Positions 24,272-39,660 are shown, counted from the first letter of the stretch. The stretch: DNA of 64,000 nucleotides from Zychaea mexicana (GCF_025766255.1 NW_026516803.1:40895-104894), one strand, 5' to 3'. Numbers and translations are program-made. Notes: generated from the sequence alone by a model not told the origin.

Positions 24272-27200
24272 TTATATTGGAAGCTTGCGAGGGTTGATGA
24301 ACTTTAGGCTCTTGCCGACAACCAGTGGACCGGCGATCAATGCTACGAATAATATAAACATGCCCGTAAATAATATGCCATAGGTGATAGCAATCCGTCT
24401 GCGTTTTCTACGCTGTCGTGAGGTCCAGATAGGCGGTCGGATTTGCTTGCTAGGTCGTAACCAAAACAGCATCAATGAGTGCGCTGTGTTGACATAGGGG
24501 ATCAGGCAAAAGATAGACAGCGTGAACAGGATCAAGTGGCCCAGAACAAAGTCTGCTGCGAATTCGCTCATTTCAACGATCTTGCATAGATACTCACGCA
24601 GTGGCTGTGAGATGGCATGCCAGCCCAACTAAAAACAGCATTGAAAATTATGAGTCTTTCTGCTTCTGCATATGAAGGTCATGATGATCATTTCAAGCAC
24701 ATTATATAAGTAAATTAGACTACTTACACCACGACCGTACCACTTGCCGGTCCACCAGCCTCGATTGGATTCATCGTGCTTGAATTCTCTGGTGAGGAAG
24801 AGCACCGTCAGCACGCGCAGCACAAAGCGTTGCAGAGCTATCATGGCCACAGCACCCAGGATAATGTTCGTAACCTTCCACTCTTCCAGTAGCATCAGTG
24901 CCTCAAACAGCAAAATCAAGTTGAACACAGCCCATGCATGTGCAGTAGCGGCAATGACTGATCCAAACTTGTGGCAGCACAGACTGAGCACCGATCCCAA
25001 GAATAGCGACACAAAAAAGAAGATGGCCAGTGCACCCGCGTTCAGCAATATTGGAGCCAAGGAGATAATACCGATTCGCAATAGACCGCTCTGTCCCTTG
25101 TTGGGCTGGGAGCTGTCCTCCGGGTCGAAACTCTTGACGAATACATACGGGATCAGACACAGGATAGCATAAAGGAGTGGTAGCACGACCTCCGAAAAGA
25201 ATATGGTGCCTAACCGAGCTCGTGGAATATCGCCCACCAAAGTATTGTCAGCCTTGCCATCCTTGGTTTTCTTTTGCCGGCGCTTGTATCCGGTAATGCG
25301 CGATCGTGATTCGCGACAGTGCTTTATCCATGAGTTTCTGTGCGTCTTTGAGTTGCCTCGGGACATCCAGCGCATAAACTCGCGATAATCTACCAGAAAT
25401 TCGACAAGCGCGAACTGGTTTGGATTGAAGATGAAAGGGGATATGATCAATGCCACGACGGTGAACCAGAAATACACAAGGTGCGGAATCCACATGGACA
25501 ACGAAGCAAACATCATGATGAGGAAACACCGGGAACCAGCATAGATACTTGAGCTGCTAAATCTTGAGAACAGCAATGAAAATGGTACACGCGATGTTGC
25601 AAAGCCTCGGCCAGTAGCAATGTATTGTGCGCCACCGTAGATAAGGTTCTCGATGACAGAGTTCATGTAGATCTGTGTCACAAAAATCTCAAAGAACGGC
25701 GACAGTGACATGAAATGACGGCCCAGCCGAGTGATACTTCGCCAGAACCCACGTTCGGTCAATTCTTGCAAGAACAGCGGCAAAAAGGACACAAAGAAGA
25801 CGACAAAGATGGACAGGATACAGCGCTTCACCCACTCGAAGATGGGTACCAGGTTGTAGCATCCTTCGGGTGTCAAAGGCGCATCAGGTGGGGCATCGGC
25901 ATTGTACTCACAGATCGACAAGCTGGCACCCATGGCTCCAATAAACAGCAGGACAAGCATAAACATTTGCACAGACAGCATAATAAAAATATTGTTGATA
26001 TGGAAACCCGGGTGTGCATAGTAGAAAGTCAGGAACCGATCCAGCGGGAGCTGCGTGCCAATGTAGTAGTACTCGCGTGACAGCATCTGCTCACCCATGC
26101 CAGTGCCAATCTTGGTCGTAAAGTTGAGAATAGATCCAAAGCCGAGATCACGACCCTTGCCACATTGAAAGTATTCCGTGTGCTTGATGCGGCCACCGCG
26201 TGTGAATGCGTTCATGCCAGCGTAGATATCCTCATTAAGATGCAATCCCTTTTGTGCCTTGCTGACACCACCGCGTGTCGTCATAAAGATAGCGTTCAGA
26301 AAATCTGGATGCCCATAATGAAGCTTGCCGCCAATCTTGGCCATGATGCGCTGGGTCAAGGTACCAAACGTTTGCTCCTTGCCAGCCGCTACGTCTCCGA
26401 GGACACCAATGTTCTCGGAGAAAATGTACTCGCGCGCACCGACAATGGCTACTGGCGCACCTGGCTTTTCCTTCCATGACGGGGAGTAAGGAGACACCTC
26501 GGAGGGGCCCAGGTTCTCAAATTCGCCAAGGATGTTACGGATCTTGAGACACTCCTCCAAGTAGTTGTCCTGGTTGGCATCAATAAGCTGCAAGAACTCA
26601 CCGCGGTAAAAGACCAAGGCATGGTTTTGGTTGTCAGACTTGCCGTCACCCAGGATAGGCGAGCCAGGCAAACGGATGCGATACTTGGGCTTGCGCTTGC
26701 CACTGTCCGCCATCTCGCAATTGCCGTCAATGAGCGCCGAGTAATACGTCGTTTTACCTTCGTCATTGACTTCTTCCTCGACATAGGCTACCTGAAGGTT
26801 CGGGTACGCCTTGAACAGAAACTCGGCATCCTCGGATTCCTGGGTATTAAACTTGGCATAGCGTTGCATGGCTACAAGGAAACGGAACTTGCGGTGTGAC
26901 AGCTGATCCAGATCACGCTCCAATTTATCTCCACTGTCCTGGTACGTGTGAACCGTGTCTGGGTTCTCGACGCGATAAAGAAGCTTAATGGCCTTTCGAT
27001 AGTTCATGAAGCCAGAGACGGTGCGATACAAGGTCTGAGCACGCAGCGAGGCCCATATCCGTGTACGCAAGGTATACTCTGGTTTGGCAGATTTGAACCC
27101 GATACAGTAAAACGGCAGGTCATCCACCTTGCTCTTTTCGGTGTCTTTTTCGGTCATGTCCGACAGCATGGATGTACTGCGATCGTTCTCGCTGCAGTTG

Positions 27201-30200
27201 GACTCGTCGACCATGATCTTGGTGTCCTTGACAAAGTTTTCCCATTCGACTGGATGCAGCTGCTTTAAATACTCGAGCAAGGTGACACGTGTGTTCTGAT
27301 CTTCCTCGCGAATAATTTCACGCAGAGACAACAAGATCTTTTCACCATAGTGCGGCTACATGATAGAATCTTTGTGTTAGGAGGTTTTATGTTTTTATGC
27401 CACAGAATCTAAAAGTGACTTACCGTAAGCACAGTGAAAGAAGGCATGCATTCGACAGGACGTGGCTGAGGCATGGGCGTAGTTAAGCTCTGCGCAAAGA
27501 AATGGATGCGTCGTTCGGCTTCGCTGTGTTGTGGATAGTACTCGGTCTTGAATGCAGTATCTTCTTGCGATACAAAAAATGTTGGGGGCTTGAGCGTCCT
27601 GCGACCATCCTCGGGATTCGTTTCCTACAATTAACCGAAAATAACATAGCAACATGTTAGAAAACGTGGAGGAAACGACTCGTTGTGGCATATAAATAGA
27701 TATATAATGTACCTGCTGATAAAGCATGCGCTGTACGTGATCCACAGTGATAAGATGCTCGCGGTACATGGTTATCACGATAGCGTTCCATATCTGTGAG
27801 CAGAGCACCTTGGGCTTGTACTTGATCTGTATATCGGATGTAGCCAGCAGCTTGACAAAGATGCGCTTGGGCATCCGAGAGAAAATGTTCCGCCAGGGCG
27901 ACCAGATCGAGATGCCAAGATAGAACGAGCGGGCAACCGAAAAGATAGTGTTCCAGATAATGTACCACAGATACGTATCCAAAAAGTAGAGCAGCAGATC
28001 CATGAAAAACATGAGCGCGAGCGTCAGATCAGGCATTGCATGGCACAGCCGGACCCCGATGATTTTGTCGCTGCAATTTTCAATATGCATGCGGCTCATG
28101 ACCTTGAGCGGATCCTTGAACGAGAGCGCCAAGAAGAAATAAGATTCGAGCAGCTTGCAGGTAAACACGCAGATCCACAGGGCGATTGACATGATTCGGT
28201 CAATGCGCTTGAGCGGCGGGAAGTTTGCAGTGAAACGACTGGTCGCCAGCATCGTTCGGGAATTATCCCTGCGACGTACAAACAGGCGGGCCGTGGGTGT
28301 GATTGCTAGAAACAGTGTGGTGGCTACGCTGATCAAGAGCTGAATGATCGCTACTAGTTTGGATATGCCACTGCGTCGATCGATAAACACGCAGTATACG
28401 GTCGGGCCAGCATTGATGATGAATAGCACAAACAGCAGAGCTATCCTCCGCGTAATAATTTTTGTCGTCGACCAGGTGAACGGCAAGTACGAATATTCTG
28501 AAAACGACCCGACAAGCATGAGAAACACGGCAATTGCACCACCGAGCGCAACGATCGACCATTGCACCGAGGCTTCCTGTTCGGCTATCTCCTTGTCTTC
28601 GTTGAGGTATAGTGCAGGGGCGTTGGCACTCACATAGTACCAGAAAGAGACAATGTGAATGATCCACACACGCGAAAAGTTGATTGAGGCATGCATCCAG
28701 GTGCGCTTCTCTTTGTATGTTTTACGCAACGTCTGCTTCCAGTCGACTTGCTTGAGCGCTGGGTAGCGTTCGTGCGGTGGCAAGCTGTGTAGCGTTGTCT
28801 TTTTGTCGGCAAGTAGGGTTCGTGTCAAGCATGTCGGGTACCAAAAGAACTGATTGACATCGTCATATCCGATAATCTTGTCGTGATCTTTTTCGCGCTT
28901 GACGAGTCGACCATTGATGTTTTCGTAAATTTCGTCGCGGAAAAAGTTGTACAGCGGCGTGATAACGTTGTCCAAAAAGTCGCCTTCTTCTACGTCAGGA
29001 ATAGCGGAGTTGTTGTTGTTGTTATTGTCATCATTCTCTGAAGAAGCAGTGGCGGCGGCATAATAGTCGCTGGCTAGTTTGTACAAAAAGCAGAGTGTTT
29101 CGGGTGTATAACGCACGACTGCGCTTTCACCCCAAATCAGCAAGTACAAAGCCAGATCGCGTATTTTTTCTTCGTTGGTCAGAGAGCGCATGCGTATCTT
29201 CCATCGTTCTTCGGCATTCTCCAGACGTTTGGTATCGTCTTCTTCTTCATCGTCGTGCTGTTGATTTTCGTTCTTGGCGTCGTCGTCCATGAGATCCATT
29301 TGGGCAGCAAAATACCAGCGACGGTAGTTGGCACCTTCACCACCAATATAGTCAGCATGCAAGGTGTCGAGCGCTTGCTGAGGCTTCATGCGCGATGCGC
29401 GCGAGTCAAGCATAATCATGAGGTGATCTAGCATGTTGCGCACGCTGTCGGTTTGAAAGCCAAACTTTTTGGCAATGGCGTGAAACTGGGCCTCGACCTC
29501 GGCAAAGGTAGCAGGTAGTGTATCCTCGGGACCCCACGACGCGTACGGAGTGCTGTCGCTGTAACCAAGCAAGGTATTCTTTGGCAGCACTTGGCTACTT
29601 GACGGGTCTTGCATGGATGCATTGCTATCGGTGACGAGCTTGTTCTTGAAACGCTTGCTTTCTAATAGAGCCAACATTGAGTCTGCCGAAGTTGCATAGC
29701 GCGTATATCGGCCTTCGTCGCCGGATGTCAGATGGCCAAGAACGTCGATGGTATATGCGTCGTTGCTGTTATTGTTGGCAGGGATGGTGGGTGCGGAGGG
29801 CGGAGCATTTCGATCCGTATTATACTCGTAATCATCTTCAATTTGGCTGTTGGCTCGACGACGCCTGTCGATCCGTCGTCTCGGAGCTCCTTTATTTTGT
29901 GCGTGTCGGTAGTTGGTTATATTGATATCGTTAATCAGTTTGGGTTGTTTTTACATTCCGGATCCACTTGTTGTAACAACGTGTGTTCTGTGCAATTATA
30001 TATGCGATGCAACGGAGACTTACCCTGTGCCAACGGGGACGATGGAATAGGTGACGGGGAAGCAGCAGATGAACGCGGGCGCGACATGCTAGAACGATTT
30101 ATATATATATATGTGTGTGAGTCTGGAGATTGTTGATGCTGCTTCTGTATCAGTGTGGACTATGTTGGAGGAAGTGGAGGAGGAGAGCTACAGAAATATT

Positions 30201-30501
30201 TTTTTTCATTGACATACTTTGCATAATAGGCTCTGATTTCTGGAAAATCGCCTTTAGGCTGTGGTTGTTGTTGTTGCTGGTGCTGTGAATGAGCATCCTC
30301 TTCACTAATTACATTTTGCTGTACATCGTATAGGGTCGAGCGACGTGATCGTGCTGTATCATGACTACTGCGTGGTCGCTCGGATTGGCTCGTTCGACTG
30401 ACAGGCTCTAATATGGATGGTTCCGCCTCTGGTTGTAACGATGACGACGACGATTGACGTGGTGTCTGTTGTTGTTGTTGTCGTCTATTATTGTTCGACA
30501 T
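24272..30501 (-). CDS. FKS1: 1,3-beta-D-glucan synthase catalytic subunit (FKS1/FKS2 family)
   Basis: Six exons are proposed: 30501-30218, 30088-30024, 29889-27713, 27624-27424, 27355-24728 and 24628-24272, giving 1903 aa, close to yeast Fks1 (1876 aa). A disordered Gln/Ser-rich N-terminus leads to the cytosolic FKS1_dom1 region ([19 protein letters not shown]), an N-terminal membrane cluster, and the central glucan_synthase domain with [65 protein letters not shown] and [16 protein letters not shown]. The C-terminal multi-span region ends [13 protein letters not shown]. The enzyme makes cell-wall beta-1,3-glucan from UDP-glucose at the plasma membrane with Rho1. An alternative start is the ATG at 30087, but the upstream exon joins it in frame across a GTATGT...TAG intron. 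The echinocandin hot-spot regions differ from yeast (see findings). Confidence 0.94.
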
Positions 30502-31985
30502 GTGTTGTATGTGTGTAGATGATCGCGCTGTTGTGGGAGACGAAACTGAATTCGTAGAAAGAGGGGGATGATGGGTCTGTCGTCTCTCTCTCCCTTGTGT
30601 TGCTAATGTCCTTTCTTTTTCTTATCTCTTATTTGGTATGTATGAAAAAAGCAAGAGAGAGAGAGAGGGGATGATGTTGTTGTTAGCGAATACGTTGGGG
30701 ATTAATTTCAGCAAGACGAAGAGAGAAGAAAGTGATGCGGCAATTATTCGTTCGGCAGGTGAAGGTCCCCGCTGTTTGCTGCGATTAGAGAACAAATTCA
30801 GGCGTGCCGGGAAAAAGAAATCTTTGGTTGCATTTAAAAGATACGATAGTATCCACAAGAAAATATGGATTGCTATCGTTGAAGACACGTTGCGTACCAT
30901 ACATGGTCTGTATCGTACCCTCAACGATAGTATTTCCAGTGATAGAGTAGTCATAATGAATCTGTCTTTCTGGCTGCATGCGACTTGGATTACAACGGTT
31001 AGCATATTTCAAAGGGCTGAGATCATACCATTGTCTTTGCCATCCATCGATGGTATTGTTTGCTAGTAAGTATGAAACGACAAAGAAAGAAAGAAAAAAG
31101 AACCGAGTAGATATAATATATGCTACTCTTCCTTCTCATCTCTCCATCGTAAATCATGACTTTTGTTCTTTTCTAACCGCTGCATGTGTGCAGCATTGAA
31201 GCAGGAAATTAAGGGAAGGGGTTTGATGTGAGAGATTGATTTCTCGCGATTATTGTTCCTCCTCCCTCTCTCTCTCATAATATCTTATGCACAGCTAACC
31301 CATTGTAGGTACACTCTGTATGATTTATTATAACCAAAGTAGTGTGTATGACACGTATTGCAATAAAAGGTCTTAATATGTATACTGTAGATACTCTGAC
31401 AACTGTTGTCTTCCGTCGCATTGATGATGACGAAATTCGAGCTAGGGGTGCTAATATTCCAAGGTTGACGAGTGCGTAGCAAAAAAAAGCTAAAACTGTT
31501 AGGCGCAATATCCATCATGTAGTATGATAATACGCCCAGGTGAGCACATGCTGCAGGCGAGACATCTGCGTACTGGGTGTATGCATAAAGCTGACAAGGA
31601 ATCTGCATGTCGATGTGCATTCGTTGCGGCAGAAAATAAAAGAGAGAGGAAGGCGATGATCCGCCAGAGGCTTTGTTTATGTGTTTCAGCTTTCTCTTCA
31701 CTGCACAAGCCCCGATGGAAGGCGAAGGTTCTATTTTTTATGTTACTGGTCCCTTTTCCTTTGGGGGAGGGGGGAGGGGAGGGGTTGTGGACGCATGGGA
31801 GCATGGGAGAGAAGGTGATGAATAGGATTATGGGGGGATATGGAGAGAGGAAGAGATGGGCCCTTCTTTCTCTCACAGTACATGGTGATCGGCCGCTTAG
31901 GACATAAAACAAGTCTCGCCTGGTCTTTGCCATGTGAAGATTGGAAGCTACCACTGGTGGTGGGTAACAGAAAGAGTTAGAGAAG

Positions 31986-32024
<39 letters not shown>

Positions 32025-32232
32025 CATACGTGTTGGTAAGTGAGCTTACCAGATTACAATGAAGCACCTGACTCGCAAAGAAAAAACCCCCTTGCATCGA
32101 TTTTCGTGACGCCGTTACATAAAAGAAGCGAGCTCTGTACGATACGCGAGTAGCCCATTTTCTCTCTTCTTTCTCTATTGACTTGGATTTTTTTTTTGCT
32201 TCTTCTTCTTTTCCTCTTTGTATTTTCATAAT
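30502..32232. other. Divergent intergenic region between FKS1 and the forkhead gene
   Basis: About 1.7 kb. It holds a 10-bp inverted repeat (CTATCGTTGA near 30873, TCAACGATAG near 30921), an AGC/CAG microsatellite at 31987-32024, and G-rich runs near 31762-31790. Open frames at 30638-31066 and 31285-31954 have no domains and are not called. Confidence 0.5.
31987..32024. repeat. CAG/AGC microsatellite
   Basis: About 12 uninterrupted CAG units, roughly 210 bp upstream of the forkhead ATG, in probable promoter or 5' UTR. Confidence 0.9.
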
Positions 32233-33954
<1,722 letters not shown>

Positions 33955-34306
33955 AATAATCGCCTTTATCTCTTCCCATGTATATCATCATCATGTTCAA
34001 TTCTCCATTTTCTTGCGTATATTTCTATTTCTTTTCTCCAGATGAACGCAGAAGCTTATGATGTTGTACTTTTTTCCGTTGTTGTAACTTCATACACACC
34101 CGTTCACTATGTAAACACTGGCTCCCCTGCTACTATTACTACTATTACTACTACCCATCCCACTCCTGCTCTCACAGCACAAAAAATGTATCCAATTTTC
34201 CCCCGTCTTCTGTTGCTACTATACATTTTCATTATAAGTATATATTTTTCATGGCACGACAATGATATCAGGAATAAATAAATAGCTTCTTTTCCTCTCT
34301 CTCTTA
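33955..34306. other. Convergent 3' flanks
   Basis: About 350 bp between the forkhead gene (+) and the nuclease-helicase gene (-). AT- and CT-rich; nothing else recognised. Confidence 0.5.
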
Positions 34307-35891
34307 TCATGCATCCCATTCGACCACAGCACCAGTCTTTTTTGCCCACTCCTGAACCAAGCAGACGAAGCCCCATCCTTCGGCTGAATCGCGCTTGTCA
34401 AACAGGTCAAGTGAATGGTTTCCTCGTCTGTTGGGCAATGAGAGTAGGTCGTCCGTGGTAACAATGATAACTTTACAGCTAATAATAGCAATTCACCGCG
34501 TTGGTAATCTGATAATAAGAGCAGCAGTGTGGGACGAGGTTGATCTATGGGAGAGAAGAAACCCCTTACCGAGCACGCGATACCGTCACGTTCCACCGCT
34601 TAAAATCCAGTAAGAAATCCACCTTTGTAGGCGTGATCTCATCAAAGGCAAAACAAGCGATAACGAGTTCGCACTCCTGTCCTTGCATCTTTTCCACCGT
34701 GTTCACCATCACTTTCTCCCGGAGGGTAGGGCCATCACCACGAAGCGAAACTTGGTGCTCCACTGCCACGCGTTGCCGATGATGTGGTGTCACCACCATC
34801 ACTTTTGCATCGTCATTGTTATTGTCACTATGAGGAACACGTGCTGCCAGGTGCATTTCCACAAGGTCGGCTACAATACTAGCCTCAGCCTGTATTCCTT
34901 TATCGCTATTATCGCCGTCCTCGTTGTTGTTGTTGTTGGCAGGAAGCTTGACATTAATAACAGTTATGGCTTTGCGAGGATCCAATGCAGCACGAATAGT
35001 GTGCAACCGTTCATGACAACTCGGCGCAACGATGCGTGTCCAATCATGTTTAAGGCATAGGTCAGGATAATGGGACGCAAGGTCGTTTCCGTAGATTTGT
35101 TTGAAGAATGCGTTTAGCTCGTCATTCTATCTTCTTGTTAGAAATAAATACACATATCTCTCTGCTCTCTCACGCGCTAGAACAGTTTTCTATTGATACG
35201 TTACGAAACACGTACCATGCGCCAATTATCTTTGAGCTGGATGGTGTTTGGACCAAAGTCGTGCCTTGCCCCTTTCTGTAGCAAGAATACTTGGGGCGGG
35301 ATGGATTCGTTGGATTCAGTGCGCATCAGACATTGTTGGATCGATCCATACAACAACGGCTCATCCAAAGGAAGCTTGGGATACGTGTTTTGAAGAATCG
35401 GCCCCAATTGCTAGAGCAAACCAATAGATTATACATTGCCCGTCGTTTTACCCATAAGTATTGTATATTTAACCAAAATGGGCTTAAGCTTATTGCTGTT
35501 GTGTGTACCATGTGATCTCCGGCGATAATCAGTCGTCCCTCTTTAGCAAGGCAATTGATGACAATCGCGGCATCCGCGACCAGTAGCTTTTTTTGTTAGT
35601 CCGTGCTCTCATAGTTAGTAACGTTTTTTGCTCCTTTTGATGGATCCAAACAACAGCCCAAACAACAGAAAGAACCCTGCTTTTGCTTCTTGGATAGCCA
35701 TGTACCTGAGAGCTTTCATCGATGATGATCATATCACACGCAACAAGCTTACTGCTCTTGGCTTTCTTCTTTTTTTGGACCTTGTACCAATCCCAAACAG
35801 TGCCACCTACAACCACAGCCCCTTTCTGCGGCAGATGTTTGCCAAGCTGATCAGCCTTGCAATGGACCACGTCGCTTGCTGATGGACTATC

Positions 35892-35922
<31 letters not shown>

Positions 35923-38900
35923 GTGGATTCCATGGCAACAATTGTGAAGGACTTGCTGTCAGCTTCTGTGCGATGACGCGTCTGAACGTCGGCTATTCGC
36001 TTCAACAAGTTTGTTATTGCATGTCGCGTAAACGCAGTGACACCGATGATAAAAGGCTTTCCATTCTGGTGCTCATGCAGATGGGTGATGTACCAGTTGA
36101 TAAACAAGGCCAGGAACTCGGTTTTACCTGATCCCTAATAATAGTAACAGGAAAACAAAAATGTCAGTTGGTTGCCACTGTAGCTTAGCTGCTGATAAAA
36201 AGAAATATACCGGTGGACCCCAGACAATCTGCAGGCGTTTCTCAAGGATATTAGCAGAGATGTCTTTTTGTGAAGGCGACATGCGAAAGTTATCTCTCAG
36301 TCTGAGGGCTGTTGCCCGTGCTTCGGAAGCATCCGCATTATTATCTTTTGCTTCCTTCCCAACCTTTGATCCCTGCGGATGCTGCCTCCCTTCAGCCCAA
36401 GCATTCGGATCTCGTATTATGTGCTTATTATGCCAAGAGAAACAAACGGTTAGCTCATCCAAAGTTATACAATGATGGTATCCACGTCGGTTATTCAAGT
36501 TGCAATGGATGGTTTCTCCTCCTACTTACTTCAAAAGGGCCAGATCCATTGTCTATATCAATGTGCGACAACGTCTCCAATATTTTATCCGTGTTGAAAT
36601 CAATGAACCGTCGATAGAGTCGGTAGCATCTGCCTTTAGTGAGACCAAGATCTTTAAAGTAGCCAGTCAGTGCCACACTGAATCCATTCTCGGATACGCG
36701 GTCCACATTGGCTGTCGTAGTCCCATAGATGTCACGAAGCTTTCTGCGGTGCATAAGATCCGGAAACCGAATCGCTTCTAGTATTCCCTACTCGACAGTT
36801 TTACAATATGGGCGATTGAGTCTTCTTCTGTCGTATACTTTTCTGTCTCCTCGTTCTATATTACCTCACGCGTATCGTTGACGAGGATGTATTCCTTGAG
36901 ACTATTCCGTACTAGACTGTCGATTTGTATCCTTGCTGCTGTGGATGTCGTAAACCGATCAGGAATAAATTCGAACCACGCAAGAAATGTGTCTTTCTTT
37001 CCGCTTTGGTTTGGGATCTTTTCCCAACGTCGAAAGGACATCCGCAAACTGCTTTTCCCGTTTGGTGACATAAGATCCCCGAGTCGGTCAGCGCGCATGG
37101 TATCGCATCCTGCCACGCATTCGAGCTTTTTAAAGAATGCCAAGCGGCCAATCAGAGGTGATCGAAATTTTTGTGCAGAAGGCCACCGGAACGGCGCATT
37201 ATCCAGACAGTATATGTTGATCATGGTGTTTTCCTTGTATGCGGTTGCAAGCTTGCGGTATTGGAGTAGTATTTCCTGTAGTTGCTGTATATGTGTAGTA
37301 AGGTCTTGTGCTATACTGTCTTGTTTGAGCCAGCGGCCGTATAGAGCTGCTTCATCGAGCAAGAGAGTATCATCATCAACACCATCCGCTTTATTGTCGG
37401 GGCTGTTGCTATTAGCCCTAGCACACATCCAATGGAACATGTCAGCAAACGTATAAAAGCCTGGAACGCCAAGAGCGATGTTTTCTTGCACGAGCCGTTC
37501 CAGAGATACTAGCCGTGGGACTGTCACTTTTTCAAACTCTGTTGGGAACGCATCGACACCGGGTATCGTCAAAAGTTGTGTGTCCTGAAAGACTACGAGA
37601 AGACAGTCCATTGCTTTTTGTCGTATAGTATTCGCTTTTTCGTCGTCAGCGCCGTCATCTTCTTTTTTGCGTGTGGCGATCTCTAGCAAAGTCTCGCAAA
37701 GCTGATGTTTAGCCTGACTGTTGGAGACGAAAAGCGTACAGCATGACTTGTTGTCTTCCATAAAACATAGGATGCTGACTAGGTCGGTAGCCAAAGATAC
37801 AGCAAGTTCTCTGTAGTGTGGCAACGAGCGGCCTTCATAAGTAACGGACCCATCGTAGTCTAGCCCTTTCAGTTCAGCTCCAGCTGGGGTATAGACTCGT
37901 ATCGAATATGCGCATATACTACGATACATGGGATCATACGCAAAAGAGACGAAAATATCGTGATCATTTTTCTCACCCAGCGATACAGTGGGATTGCCAC
38001 GAAACTGTAATATGAATAATGATTAAGTATCCCCTTTTGCTCATTCCAGCAGTATGCGCCGCCCTTCCCTCTTTTAATTTACCTGAGGCTTTTGTGTTTT
38101 ATATGCGTCGATGTATGGCAAGAAATCCGAGCTCAACATCCAATCTGGTACTGGTGTACGGGGATCCTTGATTCGGATGTTCTTGAGCTGGCTGGTTAAA
38201 TCTTCGATGTCCTCAATATTGCTTGTCGCTGTACCCGTGGTTAGATTATGTACCCGGTCGGCCAATTCGCCTATACTGTCAGTGGTGCTGCTTAATCCAG
38301 GCACTGCCGCAGAAGCTTCCATGCTTTGGTTTCTTCGTAATGCTTTGACTTTTTGATCGGTCATGTATGCAACAGCACCTGGTGTTCCGTAAGTCTGATT
38401 ACGACACACGTCCGTAAATTCGCAAGTCTTGCATTTTGCGTTGTAGAGCCATGGTGGATGATCTGTTGAGATGATAGCTGGTAGCCCGACAGTATAAAAG
38501 AACTTCATCTTTGGCATCATGAGATCAATTCTAAAAGTTTCAGGCTCTGTTGGATTGGATGGCAGCCACACACCACCCACAGGGTCAATCTCGAGGTTGC
38601 GGATATCCCTGATAAGATATTCAAGGAGGAATGCATACGATGCGACTTGAAACTATGTTTTTGCACGTTGTATCAGCTTTCGCACTAATATCGAGCTCTT
38701 TACAAAATGGAATGAAAACAACAAGTGCTCGCATAAATACCTGATGATGTGAACTCACGGACCGACTCGATTTGGCATCAATGACGAAAATGGTTCTGGC
38801 TTTGGATGAGGGGTCTTCTTTGATCCACAGGAAATCCGGTACGAACCGCTGGAGGCGATAGTTGCTATCCTGCGCATAAAAGCCATCGGGCATCGTGAAA

Positions 38901-39286
38901 CTCAGCTGATACAAAATCTGGCCGACCTTGGCTTCATGAAGAATCTGTTTGCTTTTAGCTGTAGGCGTGTGTGTGTGGTCCACCGCTCTCGAGCCCAGTA
39001 GTTGCATAAGCACTTCCTCAAACGTGTTGCCGCGTTGAAAGTGAGCTTGTGTGACAGCGTCTGCTGCTGGCAAAGCTTTATAGGCGTTTTCGCCGTTGTT
39101 GTTGTCCTTGCTGCTTTTTTTGACCGGTGGTGCTGTTGTCAAGGTCGTTAGCTTGACGTGTTTCTCGCAATGATAGTGAAAGCTTTGAGCCAATCTCGAC
39201 ACTGAAAAGCGCGGATATTGTCTTTGAATCTGTAAGTCTGGTGTGGAATCGCTGTCGAAGCGGTTCTTGGCGATTTCGGCGGTCAT
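34307..39286 (-). CDS. RecB-like PD-(D/E)XK nuclease fused to SF1 helicase, putative Fe-S protein
   Basis: Ten exons are proposed (about 39286-38759, 38652-38083, 38004-36865, 36787-36530, 36423-36211, 36134-35706, 35586-35509, 35410-35216, 35126-34570, 34478-34307), about 1379 aa. The N-terminal nuclease has FHYHCEKHV, TIFVIDAKSSRSVS (catalytic D-x-K) and, after an intron, FQVASYAFLLEY (QxxxY). Then comes a cluster CKTCEFTDVC (C-x2-C-x5-C), which with the earlier Cys suggests a Cas4/Dna2-type iron-sulfur site. A long middle region leads to the helicase: Walker A GPPGSGKTEF (made by splicing), Walker B DMIIIDESSQ, GDHMQLGPIL, VNTVEKMQGQECELVI and NVTVSRARCKVIIV. It resembles the TM0106-type RecB-nuclease/helicase architecture or a divergent Dna2; I cannot decide which. 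A role in DNA repair or replication is likely. Confidence 0.85.
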
Positions 39287-39660
39287 TGTCAATTTCGAAA
39301 CGAGTAGAGTTAAGAAAAGAAAGTAAAAGTGAGTGGTATCACAAGAAGATGCACAAATTCGGAACTGAAGGCAACCTCCGGTCCCGATACAGGGTTGGTG
39401 GTGGGAACTACAGAGGATATAGGCTTAAATACTATATGTGTTATGGGTTTCGATAGATAGAGAAAAAAATACTTTGTGCCATGCTGCTACATAAAAAAAA
39501 ACTATACGTACTCTTGAGCTCTTAGAAGAGACATAGTTGCTATTACAGCGTCTCATCTAATGAATAAGGCTTTACGACTCGGTTACTGTAACTTACAGAA
39601 AAGGCCGCTCAAACACCATATCATCAGCAAACAAGTGCTTCCCCCGCTTCCACACTGATT
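39287..39660. other. Intergenic boundary between gene space and transposon region
   Basis: Upstream region of the nuclease-helicase gene. No gene is seen. Transposon-derived fragments begin just to the right. Confidence 0.5.

Noticed and set aside
30638..31066. 142-aa plus-strand frame upstream of FKS1
   Set aside because: No domain, overlaps several other frames, and contains the inverted repeat; more likely promoter or 5' leader DNA.
31285..31954. Overlapping minus-strand frames of 138 and 151 aa
   Set aside because: No similarity recognised, and they overlap G-rich low-complexity DNA in a promoter region.
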